DNA of 64,000 bases, from NCBI GenBank assembly GCA_963663615.1, contig OY760517.1, positions 62,001 to 126,000 on the forward strand, in the 5' to 3' direction. The notes under the pieces were generated by a model. That model saw only the letters and a list, made by a program, of their open reading frames with translations, was not told the DNA's origin and did not search any database. Shown piece after piece: positions 46,881-56,061 of this stretch. The DNA comes from G963663615 sp963663615. GTDB lineage: Bacteria > Bacteroidota > Ignavibacteria > Ignavibacteriales > Melioribacteraceae. Within the stretch, counting starts at the first letter, position 1. Every line of letters starts with the position of its first letter. The translations under genes were made by a program, and so were the position numbers.

Positions 46881-47357
46881 ATGATAAAAATAACAAATCC
46901 CTACAGAGTAAATTCGGAGTACAATTGTTTTGGTTGCGGACCAAATAATGAGCATGGTTTACAGATGGAGTTTTTTGAAGATGGTGAGAACATAATTTCA
47001 ATATGGGAGCCGGTAACTCACTTTTGTGGTTACAAGGATGTTATTCATGGAGGCATACAAGGCACACTAATGGATGAGGTAGCAAGTTGGGTTATCTATG
47101 TAAAACTGGAAACATCAGGGGTTACATCCTCTATGAATATAAATTACAGGCGTCCTTTACTCGCAAGTAAAGGTAAAATAAAAATATATGGCAAAATTGA
47201 AAAGCAGGATGGCAGGATAACATCCGTGGCAACAAAAATATATGATGGTAAAGGTACGCTATGCTCGGAAGGAATTGTTAACTATTATGTTTTTGACAAG
47301 AAAAAAGCAGTGGAAAAATTAGGGTACCCCGGTATCGAAAAGTTTTATGGGAAGTAA
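46881..47357 (+). CDS. Hotdog-fold thioesterase (PaaI-like)
   Basis: The 158-residue protein has the N-terminal CFGCGPNNEHGLQM motif and the hotdog active-site segment HGGIQGTLMDE, with central helix and strands of the PaaI/4HBT superfamily. It likely hydrolyses an acyl-CoA; the acyl group is unknown. It is transcribed divergently from lgt and is followed 55 nt later by the FKBP gene. Confidence 0.85.
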   Translation: MIKITNPYRVNSEYNCFGCGPNNEHGLQMEFFEDGENIISIWEPVTHFCGYKDVIHGGIQGTLMDEVASWVIYVKLETSGVTSSMNINYRRPLLASKGKIKIYGKIEKQDGRITSVATKIYDGKGTLCSEGIVNYYVFDKKKAVEKLGYPGIEKFYGK

Positions 47358-47412
47358 ATTTTCACTATAATTGTACTTCATCAGATAATATTTTTATTTA
47401 ATAAGGAATAAC

Positions 47413-48111
47413 ATGAAAAAAATCGCGTTAGTGCTTCTTGCATCACTATTTTTACTTAGTGCATGTAATCAGAAGAAAACAGTTACCGAATCAGATCTAA
47501 AAACACAGATTGATACAGCCAGTTACCTATTGGCTTATGATATTGCAAAAAATATGAAAAACCAGCAGTTGGAAATTAATAACGAAGTTTTAGCTTCAGC
47601 TCTTGAAAATGCCTTGAGTGGTAACGAATCAATGTTCGATGAACAGGTAACAAGAGAAATAATGCAGAAATACTTCATGGAAATGAATAAAAAGAAACAG
47701 GAAGCTGACAAGAAAGTTGGGGAAGCTAACCTTGAAGAAGGTAAAAAATTCCTTGAAGCAAATAAAAAAGAAGATGGTGTTGTAGAAACTGAAAGTGGTC
47801 TTCAATATAAAGTTTTAAAAGAAGGTACAGGTAAAAAACCTACGGATAAAGATAAAGTTACTGTACATTACGAAGGTAAAACTATTGACGGTACTGTATT
47901 CGATAGCTCTTATGAAAGAAACCAGCCGGCTACTTTCCCTGTAACAGGGGTTATCAAGGGCTGGACAGAAGCTCTTCAGTTAATGAAAGAGGGTGCCAAA
48001 TATAAACTTTACGTTCCTTCAGATCTTGCTTACGGTCCGCAGAGAAGAAGTGCTGAAATTGGTCCTAACCAGTTACTTATTTTTGAAGTTGAGCTAATTA
48101 AAGTTAACTAA
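47413..48111 (+). CDS. FKBP-type peptidyl-prolyl isomerase, lipoprotein
   Basis: The 232-residue protein has a lipobox (LLSAC, Cys18). A helical dimerisation region (about 30-120), as in FkpA/Mip, precedes the FKBP domain (about 125-231): VTVHYEGKTIDGTVFDSSYERNQP, GVIKGWTEAL and the closing LIFEVELI. It likely folds proteins in the periplasm, fitting the heavy secretory load. AAGGAAT lies 7-8 nt before the start. Confidence 0.92.
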   Translation: MKKIALVLLASLFLLSACNQKKTVTESDLKTQIDTASYLLAYDIAKNMKNQQLEINNEVLASALENALSGNESMFDEQVTREIMQKYFMEMNKKKQEADKKVGEANLEEGKKFLEANKKEDGVVETESGLQYKVLKEGTGKKPTDKDKVTVHYEGKTIDGTVFDSSYERNQPATFPVTGVIKGWTEALQLMKEGAKYKLYVPSDLAYGPQRRSAEIGPNQLLIFEVELIKVN

Positions 48112-48132
48112 CCAATAGAATATTGCAGAATC

Positions 48133-48405
48133 GAGACTGTCTCAGGTTTTGTGTAAATTGTAAAAGTTATTTTATAGGAACGGCGAAAGTCGTTCCTCAA
48201 ATCTAATAGGAAGTTGAGAAATAATCATTCCCCAATTAGGTAAAGTTGTTTTCCATTTTTTAGCAATATTCCGATAAGCAAGATAAATCATCTTCGTTAA
48301 AGCCTCATCATTCGGGAAAACTGATCTGTTTTTAGTAACTTTTCTAAATTGGCGATGTAGATTTTCAACGTAGTATTTTGTATAATCTATATAATAGGCG
48401 GCTTA
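48133..48405 (-). pseudogene. IS256-family transposase remnant with one element end
   Basis: Reading the minus strand from about 48405 to the TAA at 48172 gives a continuous C-terminal fragment of about 77 residues: VENLHRQFRKVTKNRSVFPNDEAL, then a MIYLAYRNIAKKW stretch, and PNWGMIISQLPIRFEERL. This is the conserved C-terminus of IS256-family (mutator-type) transposases. No catalytic DDE region is present. Just past the stop, CTGTCTCAGGTTTTGTGTAAA near 48136-48156 looks like an IS256-type terminal repeat, so one true end of the element remains. The other side stops near a GCGGC/GCCGC hairpin (48398-48413). Confidence 0.8.
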
Positions 48406-48741
48406 TGCCGCTTATTATTTTAAGCAAATCTTCCTCCAAAATAAGTTCATAAAAATTATTTATTTATGAGATATTTATAACTTACAGTAAAAATCCTTTT
48501 AAAAATATACCCATACTAATAAAAACTTGGTGTGCAATTAATAAAATAGGTAATTTGCTGTGTATTATTTGTTATTAGGTTATGAAACAATAATAATAAA
48601 GTGTGTAAAGATATATAGAATAATAATTTACTTAAAATATTGCTTTGTATGATTATGACATATAACAGAGAAATGAATATTACAATAGCTATTCCAGACT
48701 AATCTGAAATAGCTATTATTAAGAAAAAGACTTCGGGTATT
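48406..48741. other. AT-rich intergenic region after the IS remnant
   Basis: Apart from the hairpin at its left edge, I see no gene, repeat or terminator here. Composition is notably AT-rich, as is common beside decayed mobile elements. Confidence 0.4.
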
Positions 48742-51378
48742 TTATTTTAACAATATCATTTTTTTAGTATTTGAATAATCATTAACCTGTATATTGTACA
48801 GATATACACCACTTGAAAGATTTGATGCATCAAATTCAACCTTGTAAACACCCTGTTTTTTTTGTTCATTTACCAAAGTAGTAATTTCCCTTCCGAGAAT
48901 ATCAAATATTTTAATTATTACATTACCGGTTTCGGGTATCTGATAGTTAATAGTAGTTATTGGATTAAATGGATTAGGATAATTTTGTGCAAGTCCATAT
49001 TCAGTTACTGCCAAATCACCGGCATAGGATATTTCATTTTTATTTGTTTTACTAATTACTTCATCTTCGGCAAAAATATGTGCTAATGAGTAGTTTGCTT
49101 CAATATTTTCATTAACAACTAATCTTAATATAACATTACGGTTGCCAATTCCATCTGTTGTAATTTCATAAGTTACTATATTGCTATTCGAATAATTCTT
49201 TTTGGTGAAAGAAATATTATCGTATATACCTAATACCTCGTTGTTACTAACATCAACAAGTTCTAATCTAAATTTCACAAAATCGTTATCGGCAAAATCA
49301 TTTGCTACCTGCTCAGGATTAAGAGAAGTATATCGTAAACTAACTTGTAAGTCTGTTTGATCGCTAACGTTGAATGGTTTTGTTGTTAGCATAGAATTTA
49401 GGTCAGCAAGGTTATTAATTTCAGCCTCGGTATCTATATCTTTAAATTCGATTAGTGTTCCATCCAGATTGATATCAGCAAATGTAAAAAGGAATTGCAT
49501 TCCATTTTTGTATATTATTCCTTCCCGTCCAGTAGATGTTATAATTCTATTTACTTTTGGGAGTATTTGATCTAGATCATTAGAAAATAGTATTTCATTT
49601 GTCTGATCTGAGCCAAGTTCATTAATAGTTAAAGCACGCACATTATCCATTTCCGAAGCATAAGTAAGTTCGAGTCCTTCACCCGAAATTCCAAACGAGC
49701 GAATTGTCCAGTTAGAATTTATTATGAATTTTTTTGCACTACTTTGCGACCAGCCCACTATATAGTCATCATACCCTGCACGTGAAATAAGAGGTTCATC
49801 AACATTCGATCCAAATTTATGTTCTTGAGGATTCCAGTTTACAGTTCCTCCTATTTCTCCCTGCAAACCTCTAAGAATTAACCTTTCGTTATAGATTATT
49901 ACATCCGTATTAGAAGATTTTGTTGGGTCTTCATAGTAAATGGCAGTTTTACCAAGCCAAACTACTCTAGGTAAAGGCGAACTCATTAATACTACCATTG
50001 AAGGGTTAGTGTTTATGGATGTACCGCAACCAGCTGAAACTTCCGAGAAAAATTCCCACTCCACTACATCGTTTAAAGCATTTGTAAATTCAGCATATTG
50101 GTATTTTATTGACTCATTTCCTTCCTGCCAAACCAAATGAGCAAAATAGCCCCACGGGCTTCCTAAACCAACAACAGAAGCATTTTGTGAGTTTGCAGTA
50201 GTGTTTGCAATTTTTGTGTAACCTGTTAACCAATCATACTCATTTAGTTCATTATCACAATATGCTCTTGCATAATAAATACCTGGCTCATCATTAAAAC
50301 TTCCAAGCTCTTCAACTCTCCAAATTGCTAAACAATTTCGTCCAACAATTGTAAAGCTTGGCTGAGCATCAAAAGAATAATTACCATTCAGAGTTTCGTA
50401 TAATTCTGTTATACTTGTAACTTCTTTGCTTGAAGGGCTATATTCTGCAATTTTAATTGCATAACCGTTTTCGATTTCTTCTTGGAATATTATCTGGAAG
50501 GGATTAGTATTGAAATCTAATGACGGACTTTTTGCATTTGTAGTAACGATCGGATTACCATTGTTTGCTAACTCCCAATCACCAGTAGTTCCTAGTTTTT
50601 GTTCTATCCATACTTTACCCATACTTTCATATACACTAACAAAATAATTTCCTACTTGAATAACTTTTCTTTGGTTCGAGTTTCTGTATGTAGCAGGCTC
50701 ATCAGTGATATTAGTACCTTTCATAACAGCTTTTATTGTAGCACCGGATTGTTTGAATACTACATGTGTTTGAGCACTATTCTCTTCTTCAAAATCCACA
50801 CTGTTTTCTGGCTCAGCCTGCCAATTTTGGAAATAAATTTTAATGTTTTTATTATTAAATGTTACATCTTGAGTAGATGTTGCTTCTACTGAATATATTA
50901 GTTGGTCAGGCAAAAAATTTACATTCTGATTTAAGAAAATACCATGATAGTCTGATGAAGTTGTAATATTAAAACATTCTTCCGAATGATAGATTGCATT
51001 TACACCTCTGTTTCTTATACCTTTTAACTCATCAGTATCATCATCTCTAAACCAAGGGTCTTTAAAGCTAATGTTACCACTATAACTATTTGAGCCATCA
51101 AGTGCATTAAAAATAGTTGCGGTACTTATGGGATTGAAATTTGCAGTCAAAGAATTAATTCCAGCGGATTTTTCATAGTCACAATAATTTAAATAATTTT
51201 GATCGCCGTTATCCCATTCAAAGAATTTTTCTCCATTATAGTTTGTTGTAAAAGCTTTAATTGATAATTGTTCTCCAGGTACAGCAAGAATATTTTCTCC
51301 CGATGCAACCGGACTAAAAACTGTTCCATTAAAGTTTCCAAGTAATCCAAACTCCGATCCATCAGATTTTTTTTGCAT
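48742..51378 (-). CDS. C-terminal piece of the disrupted subtilase: accessory beta domains and T9SS tail
   Basis: The open frame from the first Met after the nonsense codon gives 878 residues without a signal peptide. It contains beta-rich segments with beta-propeller-like character (repeated VVGLGSPWGYFAHLVWQ and PRVVWLGKTAIYYED stretches) and ends with NYPNPFNPITT, FDILGREITTL and SSGVYLY, a T9SS sorting domain. Without the upstream signal peptide it could not be exported, which supports reading it as part of the broken gene rather than an independent one. Confidence 0.7.
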   Translation of the reverse strand: MQKKSDGSEFGLLGNFNGTVFSPVASGENILAVPGEQLSIKAFTTNYNGEKFFEWDNGDQNYLNYCDYEKSAGINSLTANFNPISTATIFNALDGSNSYSGNISFKDPWFRDDDTDELKGIRNRGVNAIYHSEECFNITTSSDYHGIFLNQNVNFLPDQLIYSVEATSTQDVTFNNKNIKIYFQNWQAEPENSVDFEEENSAQTHVVFKQSGATIKAVMKGTNITDEPATYRNSNQRKVIQVGNYFVSVYESMGKVWIEQKLGTTGDWELANNGNPIVTTNAKSPSLDFNTNPFQIIFQEEIENGYAIKIAEYSPSSKEVTSITELYETLNGNYSFDAQPSFTIVGRNCLAIWRVEELGSFNDEPGIYYARAYCDNELNEYDWLTGYTKIANTTANSQNASVVGLGSPWGYFAHLVWQEGNESIKYQYAEFTNALNDVVEWEFFSEVSAGCGTSINTNPSMVVLMSSPLPRVVWLGKTAIYYEDPTKSSNTDVIIYNERLILRGLQGEIGGTVNWNPQEHKFGSNVDEPLISRAGYDDYIVGWSQSSAKKFIINSNWTIRSFGISGEGLELTYASEMDNVRALTINELGSDQTNEILFSNDLDQILPKVNRIITSTGREGIIYKNGMQFLFTFADINLDGTLIEFKDIDTEAEINNLADLNSMLTTKPFNVSDQTDLQVSLRYTSLNPEQVANDFADNDFVKFRLELVDVSNNEVLGIYDNISFTKKNYSNSNIVTYEITTDGIGNRNVILRLVVNENIEANYSLAHIFAEDEVISKTNKNEISYAGDLAVTEYGLAQNYPNPFNPITTINYQIPETGNVIIKIFDILGREITTLVNEQKKQGVYKVEFDASNLSSGVYLYNIQVNDYSNTKKMILLK

Positions 51379-51544
51379 TACAGTTAGGTAGCTGTTGGTA
51401 AGCAGAGTATGAACATTTAAGCGACCATAACCTAATTCAATTGAAGCTCCGGGTTTATTCTGAATTGCATTGTAATTATAACCACCTACCTTATCAGTTG
51501 ATTAAATTAAACACTGTTCAACTTGTTGATAGGTCAAATCTGGT

Positions 51545-53041
51545 TTAAGTGATAGCAGCAACTTGAGGTGCAGCAGCAGATGTTCCGCCAAATTGTCCAT
51601 TATAATGTCCTTCTGGATCTCCTTCATCAGGATTGGTTGTAAAATTGTTTACACCCCACCAATACATTTGATCTAAACTCCAAACTTCCGGTCCTTCAGT
51701 AGCTATAACACTGCTTGAGGCTCGATGGCTTGGTGCACTAAGATCAAGATAAATATTGGAAGCAAGCATACAGTTGGGGCTGTAGTTAGCTACCATATCA
51801 TTTCTGTCGGAAGCTGCAACTAATATTACTTCATCAATTGAAGAAGGGAATGATACAACACCTGGATGCCCTCCCACTCTATTGGCTGAATTTGAAGCCG
51901 AGAAAACTACTACGCATCCTTTACCATCTCTCCCATTGTTAAGTGCTCTAAAGATTGCACTCCTAATTGCCGGGCAAAAGTACGGGTCCTCTTCACCATG
52001 GAAAGACCAGCTATTACTTATTACATCTGCACCATTTGTCCAAGCATCATCAATAGCGAGTGCTACATTACCACTACTAGTACCAGTACCAGAATAATCA
52101 AAAATGTTAAGCATTCTAATTTTACAATTTGGTGCTATTCCTGCAATACCAACGTTATTATGGTCGGCTGCTATAATTCCGGCACAACCCATACCATGTG
52201 CTCTTAGATCTCCAGGAGATACATTTGAATGACCATAGGCATAATTCCATCCAGGTAGAATTTTATCTGAAGACAAATCTTCATGATCTAATCTTATACC
52301 ATCATCTAAAATAGTAATATTAATATCAGCACTGCCCATAGTTATATCCCATGCTTCCTCCATATGAATATCTGCTCCAGGAGTAGAGGAACCATGAGCA
52401 GTTCCCTGTCCAGTATTATTTAAATAAAACTGTTTACTATAATAATAATCGTTAGGAGTACTATTTTTTACCAAAGAAGGTGAATAAAAATCTGGATAGC
52501 AATAATAAATATCCTCGGATACAGCAATACTATTGGCAACTTCAAGAATATCTTCCTTATTTGTAAGTTTTACTATATAAGCAGGAGCTGCTAGGGATTT
52601 ACTAACTATTTCAAGGTTATTGTTGGTTAATAGTTCTAAAATAGTTGTTTCTGAAACACCGGGCATAAACTGGATGTTAATTTTATTATTCCAAAAAATC
52701 TCAACACCATTTTCTTTTGTCTTATATACCTTTTGTATATTTGCTATCTTTTCTATCCCACTCAATATATTAGTGGTTGATTCCAAATCTTTTGATATTT
52801 TCACCAAAAGGTTATATTGTCCGTATAATCCGGATGTTTCAAATCCTTTTTTTTCAATATTCTCAACAACAGCCAAAATCTTTTCACTTTCGGATAATTG
52901 TTCTGAGATATTTACTACAACATGATCAGTTGATTCATCTAAATATTTTTTTTCTTTAAAAGTATAATAATATGGACTATCTTGAGCAAATAAGGAAAAA
53001 TTTAAACTTATTAACACAAGAATACGAAATATAGTATTCAT
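51545..53041 (-). CDS. N-terminal piece of the disrupted subtilase: signal peptide, propeptide and catalytic domain
   Basis: The piece has 498 residues from the Met at 53041, where AAAGGAG lies 5 nt upstream; an in-frame start at 53065 has no such site. After the signal peptide (ending LFAQ), residues about 20-190 are a propeptide-like region. The S8 domain follows with Asp in ITILDDGIRLDH, His in RAHGMGCAGIIA and Ser in GGTSAAAP. All three catalytic residues are present, but the end of the fold is cut off by the frameshift, so activity is doubtful. Confidence 0.75.
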   Translation of the reverse strand: MNTIFRILVLISLNFSLFAQDSPYYYTFKEKKYLDESTDHVVVNISEQLSESEKILAVVENIEKKGFETSGLYGQYNLLVKISKDLESTTNILSGIEKIANIQKVYKTKENGVEIFWNNKINIQFMPGVSETTILELLTNNNLEIVSKSLAAPAYIVKLTNKEDILEVANSIAVSEDIYYCYPDFYSPSLVKNSTPNDYYYSKQFYLNNTGQGTAHGSSTPGADIHMEEAWDITMGSADINITILDDGIRLDHEDLSSDKILPGWNYAYGHSNVSPGDLRAHGMGCAGIIAADHNNVGIAGIAPNCKIRMLNIFDYSGTGTSSGNVALAIDDAWTNGADVISNSWSFHGEEDPYFCPAIRSAIFRALNNGRDGKGCVVVFSASNSANRVGGHPGVVSFPSSIDEVILVAASDRNDMVANYSPNCMLASNIYLDLSAPSHRASSSVIATEGPEVWSLDQMYWWGVNNFTTNPDEGDPEGHYNGQFGGTSAAAPQVAAIT

Positions 53042-53066
53042 AAAAACTCCTTTAAAAAATATCACT

Positions 53067-53095
53067 TTTGAAATTATTGTTTCAAATAATTTGAA
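53067..53095. promoter_or_regulatory. Overlapping palindromes upstream of the subtilase gene
   Basis: TTTGAAA (53067-53073) and TTTCAAA (53080-53086) form an inverted repeat. TTCAAAT-A-ATTTGAA (53081-53095) forms a perfect 15-bp palindrome sharing the middle arm. They lie 26-54 nt upstream of the start codon, a position fitting an operator. No factor can be named. Confidence 0.3.
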
Positions 53096-53205
53096 GGGCT
53101 AGACCTTATATCTAATTCATCACTAATAATTAATTTTAATTATTATATTTTTGAACTGCTCTTTGCACAAAAATAATAGATAGGTTTTACCTTTGAATTC
53201 CTCTT

Positions 53206-54528
53206 TTATTTTGTTCCAACATAAATAATTGCATTTCTATCTAAATATCCAGTAATACAACATAAATTGTCTTTGTAGTCGATACCTACTAATGATGTTG
53301 CCGCTCCATTATTGATCGTAGTTCTGTAACTTCTCCAGCTAACTCCATTGAAGTGTAATACCTCATTTAGAGCTCCACAAATAACTAAATCATTTAATTC
53401 AGTACCCTCAATGGCGTTGGTATAATATTCTGTAACGTTGTGTTTTTGTTTATCCCAAGTTTCATTACTAAACAAATCACTTTTCACATATATACCGTCT
53501 CCAACTATAAAATGTTTGCTATTGCTTTTAAACCATATTTCTTTCACGGTAAGGTTTATACCGTTGTTATTTAAAATTTCAGAGTTATTAGGACTTAACT
53601 TTAAGATTTCCCTTCCACTGGCAATTGTTGCCCCAGATGCAAGTGCTAAAATTTCATATTCACCATTTAATTCGTTATAATCACCTTTAATGTCCTTTAT
53701 TTCAATGTCTATACCACTATTTATTTTGTTCCAACTATTACCGTTGTAATGTACAATCGTTCCTCTATTTCCAGCAAAATACAGATTATTTATTGAACTT
53801 CCCCATATCTGATAAACTGAACCATCGTTTTCATTAAGTATTCCTAATTCGAACAAATGATGCAATTGCCATATATCCCCTTCTGGCAAATAAGGAATAC
53901 CAGCAGAAAATACTATCTCACCGTCAGGAAGTGCAAAAACCCCATATAAGGGCGAATATATCATTTCACCTTGAGAATTTACTAAAATGCGTTTCAATTC
54001 CCATTCTAATCCATCCCAATGAACAGCATTATACGGTTCTTGCCATACTCCATTACTATCATACGTATAAGTATTTTCGGTGAAAATTTCTCCTACTGCC
54101 CAAATATTATTTTTGTTTACTATAGCAATATCTATTAGTTTACTGGATGCTTTTTCTCCAAACGAAAATGTTTCCCAATGAAAATTATGTGAGGTTGTAT
54201 CGAGAGTAGTGATTTCAATTTGATTTGAGTTTATTTTTATTCTTGGTGATTCAACTTTAATTTTATAGGTTTGTCCAGGACCTAAATTCTTAATTATAAT
54301 TGTAGTATCATTACTATTTATTGATGTTGATAAAAAATTAACATCATTTTCCTTCAATACTAATTCAATCGGAAGTTTTGAATTTTGGAGTTTTATATTT
54401 ACCCATGCTTCGGTGCAACCAACATCCAATACACTAATAACTGCTGTTATTAAATTTTCTGGTTCAGTTGAGTTACATCCTAAAAGGCAGACTGCGAATA
54501 TCCAATAAACTAAATATAACTTGTTCAA
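53206..54528 (-). CDS. Lipoprotein with Fn3-like domain and beta-propeller-like body
   Basis: The 440-residue protein has a lipobox (CLLGC, Cys18). An N-terminal Ig/Fn3-like domain opens with VLDVGCTEAWVNIKL, a pattern I know from a lineage-specific family of Ignavibacteria lipoproteins. Then come repeated W-G-S-S-x-x-N-x-x-F-A-G and I-V-H-Y-N-G-x-S-W blades typical of a six- or seven-bladed propeller. No enzymatic motif is visible; database labels such as glucosyl transferase for such proteins are not supported by sequence. It probably sits on the envelope facing out. It is transcribed in the same direction as, and upstream of, the broken subtilase. Confidence 0.7.
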   Translation of the reverse strand: MNKLYLVYWIFAVCLLGCNSTEPENLITAVISVLDVGCTEAWVNIKLQNSKLPIELVLKENDVNFLSTSINSNDTTIIIKNLGPGQTYKIKVESPRIKINSNQIEITTLDTTSHNFHWETFSFGEKASSKLIDIAIVNKNNIWAVGEIFTENTYTYDSNGVWQEPYNAVHWDGLEWELKRILVNSQGEMIYSPLYGVFALPDGEIVFSAGIPYLPEGDIWQLHHLFELGILNENDGSVYQIWGSSINNLYFAGNRGTIVHYNGNSWNKINSGIDIEIKDIKGDYNELNGEYEILALASGATIASGREILKLSPNNSEILNNNGINLTVKEIWFKSNSKHFIVGDGIYVKSDLFSNETWDKQKHNVTEYYTNAIEGTELNDLVICGALNEVLHFNGVSWRSYRTTINNGAATSLVGIDYKDNLCCITGYLDRNAIIYVGTK

Positions 54529-54929
54529 AATTACCCCTCTTACGCAAAGCTGAATAAATATACTAATAAAGAGTTACTATCAAAAGATGTTAATGTAAAT
54601 TATTTTAGTAACCACAGTACTTTTTATGAATTAAGAATGTTAATCGGGAGTAAACAAGTTTTTTTAGCAAAAAATACAATATTCATTTTATCTATTAGAA
54701 CTATATCTCGAGTATATTATATATATAACTCAACCATCTTTTTTCTTATTACTTAATAAATAATTAAAGTTTTCAACTAAATATATTAGTAATTACAATT
54801 ATTGTTAATAATTTTATATTTATTGATTTAAGTATAATGAATGTTTATATTCGTAAAACAATGTGCTTTCTTTCCATTACAATCAATTAAATTCTTGTAT
54901 GACTAATTACCTTTAGAGAACTATATGGA
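54529..54929. other. AT-rich intergenic region without recognisable gene
   Basis: About 400 nt are very rich in A and T with scattered short TA repeats (for example TATTATATATATAA near 54715). I see no gene, hairpin or repeat of note. It presumably holds the promoter of the lipoprotein gene. Confidence 0.4.
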
Positions 54930-55118
54930 TTATGTATAAATTACATTAGTATTCGTTTCTCTTTTAAGTTTAGGGCTGTTTTTCCTTGATTCGAGAAATA
55001 TTATCAACAAAATATCAATACAAAACTTAACAATTGCCATATTTTCCTGATTTGGATTTTGTAACAAATGTTTATACAAATTTTCCTTATCTGATTTCCT
55101 TATTAGAATAGTGTTCAT
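54930..55118 (-). CDS. Small unknown protein (62 residues)
   Basis: I place the start at ATG 55118 because GAAGGAG lies 7 nt upstream, within the end of the preceding reading frame, and the ATG follows that frame's stop after one base. The protein has a charged N-terminus (RKSDKENLYKHLL) and one hydrophobic segment (IVKFCIDILLIIFL). I do not recognise it. Coding status is supported only by the tight, coupled spacing. Confidence 0.4.
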   Translation of the reverse strand: MNTILIRKSDKENLYKHLLQNPNQENMAIVKFCIDILLIIFLESRKNSPKLKRETNTNVIYT

Positions 55119-55119
55119 C

Positions 55120-55500
55120 TTATACTCCTTCTCTTTCAAGGTTATCAAACACAAGCTTTATCAGTTCAAGAAAAGTAATAAGTGAATCACCAGAAATAAT
55201 ATCAACTGCGGGTTTCCAACTTTTAGTATGTAAACAAAACTTCGACCAACCTAAATTGGATAAATCATTAAAACCAGAATCTTGAAAGTAATGTCCTGGT
55301 GATTTCACTTTGTAGAGTAATCCTTTTATTAGATAGAAGTGTTCTGGAGGAGCAAAAGGGTATTGGGTAAGAATTTTCAATAGAACAGTAGTGGAGGTAA
55401 AATTAAATTTAGAATTTAGCGGAAAATTCTTAATCGATAAATAATTGAGATTTTTTTCGTCAAATAATACCGGGAAACGATGGCTTATGATTGTAATTTC
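55120..55500 (-). pseudogene. Reading frame without a proper start, possibly 5'-truncated gene
   Basis: From a stop near 55505 the frame stays open for about 125 codons (ISHRFPVLFDEKNLNYLSIK, then SPGHYFQDSGFNDLSNLGW and LEREGV) but contains no ATG. The first usual start codon is TTG 55380, which leaves 86 residues and lacks a ribosome-binding site. The upstream part looks as protein-like as the rest, so I suspect a gene whose 5' end was lost. No family recognised. Confidence 0.4.
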
Positions 55501-55536
55501 GTTTTACACTACCATATTTTTATAAGTTTTACACGC

Positions 55537-55572
55537 AACCTCTGAGATTATTAAAATTTCAGAGGTTTTTTT
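55537..55572 (+). terminator. Hairpin with T tract downstream of queD
   Basis: AACCTCTGA (55537-55545) pairs with TCAGAGGTT (55559-55567) and is followed on the + strand by a run of T. For the minus-strand queD transcript the stem is the same but the T tract is on the wrong side. It resembles the TCTCCGAAA...TTTCGGAGA hairpin that ends the 220-bp repeats and may be another dispersed palindrome. Confidence 0.45.
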
Positions 55573-55644
55573 ATGTCTGTAAATATTGTATTACCAAACA
55601 GTAAAATATAAGTGTAGAAGCGGAGTAACTTGTTATGGTTAAAC

Positions 55645-56061
55645 TTATTTAATATTTCTTTCTTCTTCTGCGTAGGTGTTTTCCGTTTCAAACACTTTAA
55701 CCTTAATGGCAGAAATGTTTTCCGGTAAACCGGCTTTTTCAATTTTATCAAGAAAGTAGTTACACAGGTTTTCGGCAGTTGAATCGAAATCAACAATAAC
55801 GTGGTTCGAGTTTAGTTTTACCAGTGCATCGATAACATCAGTATCATACTTGCTAACAAGAAACGCATGATCCAGTTCATCAACAATAGGATTAACAACC
55901 TGTTTAACATCGTAATAGTCCAGCACCATACCATCTTCAAGTATTTCCCCGGTGAACTCAACCATCATTTTATATGAATGTCCGTGAATATTAACACATT
56001 TACCATTATGTTTAGGTAACCTGTGTCCCATTTCCCATCTAAATTCTTTAGCTATTTTCAT
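55645..56061 (-). CDS. queD: 6-carboxy-tetrahydropterin synthase QueD
   Basis: The 138-residue protein of the 6-pyruvoyl-tetrahydropterin synthase family has zinc ligands His13, His26 and His28 and catalytic Cys22 in KCVNIHGHSY. A later LDHAFL segment and the Glu near FETENTYAE complete the active site. It converts dihydroneopterin triphosphate to 6-carboxytetrahydropterin in 7-deazaguanine (queuosine) synthesis. Its start overlaps the stop of queE by 1 nt, confirming a queE-queD operon. Confidence 0.93.
   Translation of the reverse strand: MKIAKEFRWEMGHRLPKHNGKCVNIHGHSYKMMVEFTGEILEDGMVLDYYDVKQVVNPIVDELDHAFLVSKYDTDVIDALVKLNSNHVIVDFDSTAENLCNYFLDKIEKAGLPENISAIKVKVFETENTYAEEERNIK

Larger units (their letters stand above)
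48742..53041 (-). pseudogene. Subtilisin-like T9SS-secreted protease gene, disrupted
   Basis: The two open pieces together make one S8 peptidase of about 1430 residues. The first piece runs from 53041 to the stop at 51545-51547, just after the catalytic Ser motif GGTSAAAPQVAAI. In the next frame the protein continues as SLKPDLTYQQVEQCLI, a TAA at 51502-51504, then STDKVGGYNYNA and ELGYGRLN, the normal end of a subtilase domain. A small deletion has removed the few residues normally between the two, shifting the frame. So there are two independent lesions: a frameshift near 51546 and a nonsense codon. The rest, down to the T9SS tail, is intact, so decay is recent. Two sequencing errors are an alternative. 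Confidence 0.8.

Noticed and set aside
48742..53041. Programmed frameshift or selenocysteine/stop read-through joining the two subtilase pieces
   Set aside because: There are two separate lesions, the frame change lies at a deletion rather than a slippery heptamer, and the stop is TAA.
53206..54528. Glucosyl transferase
   Set aside because: No glycosyltransferase motif is present; the repeats look like a beta-propeller.
55501..55572. Riboswitch upstream or downstream of the queE-queD genes
   Set aside because: The hairpin lies after queD, and the 72 nt upstream of queE are too short and lack a preQ1-type pseudoknot pattern.
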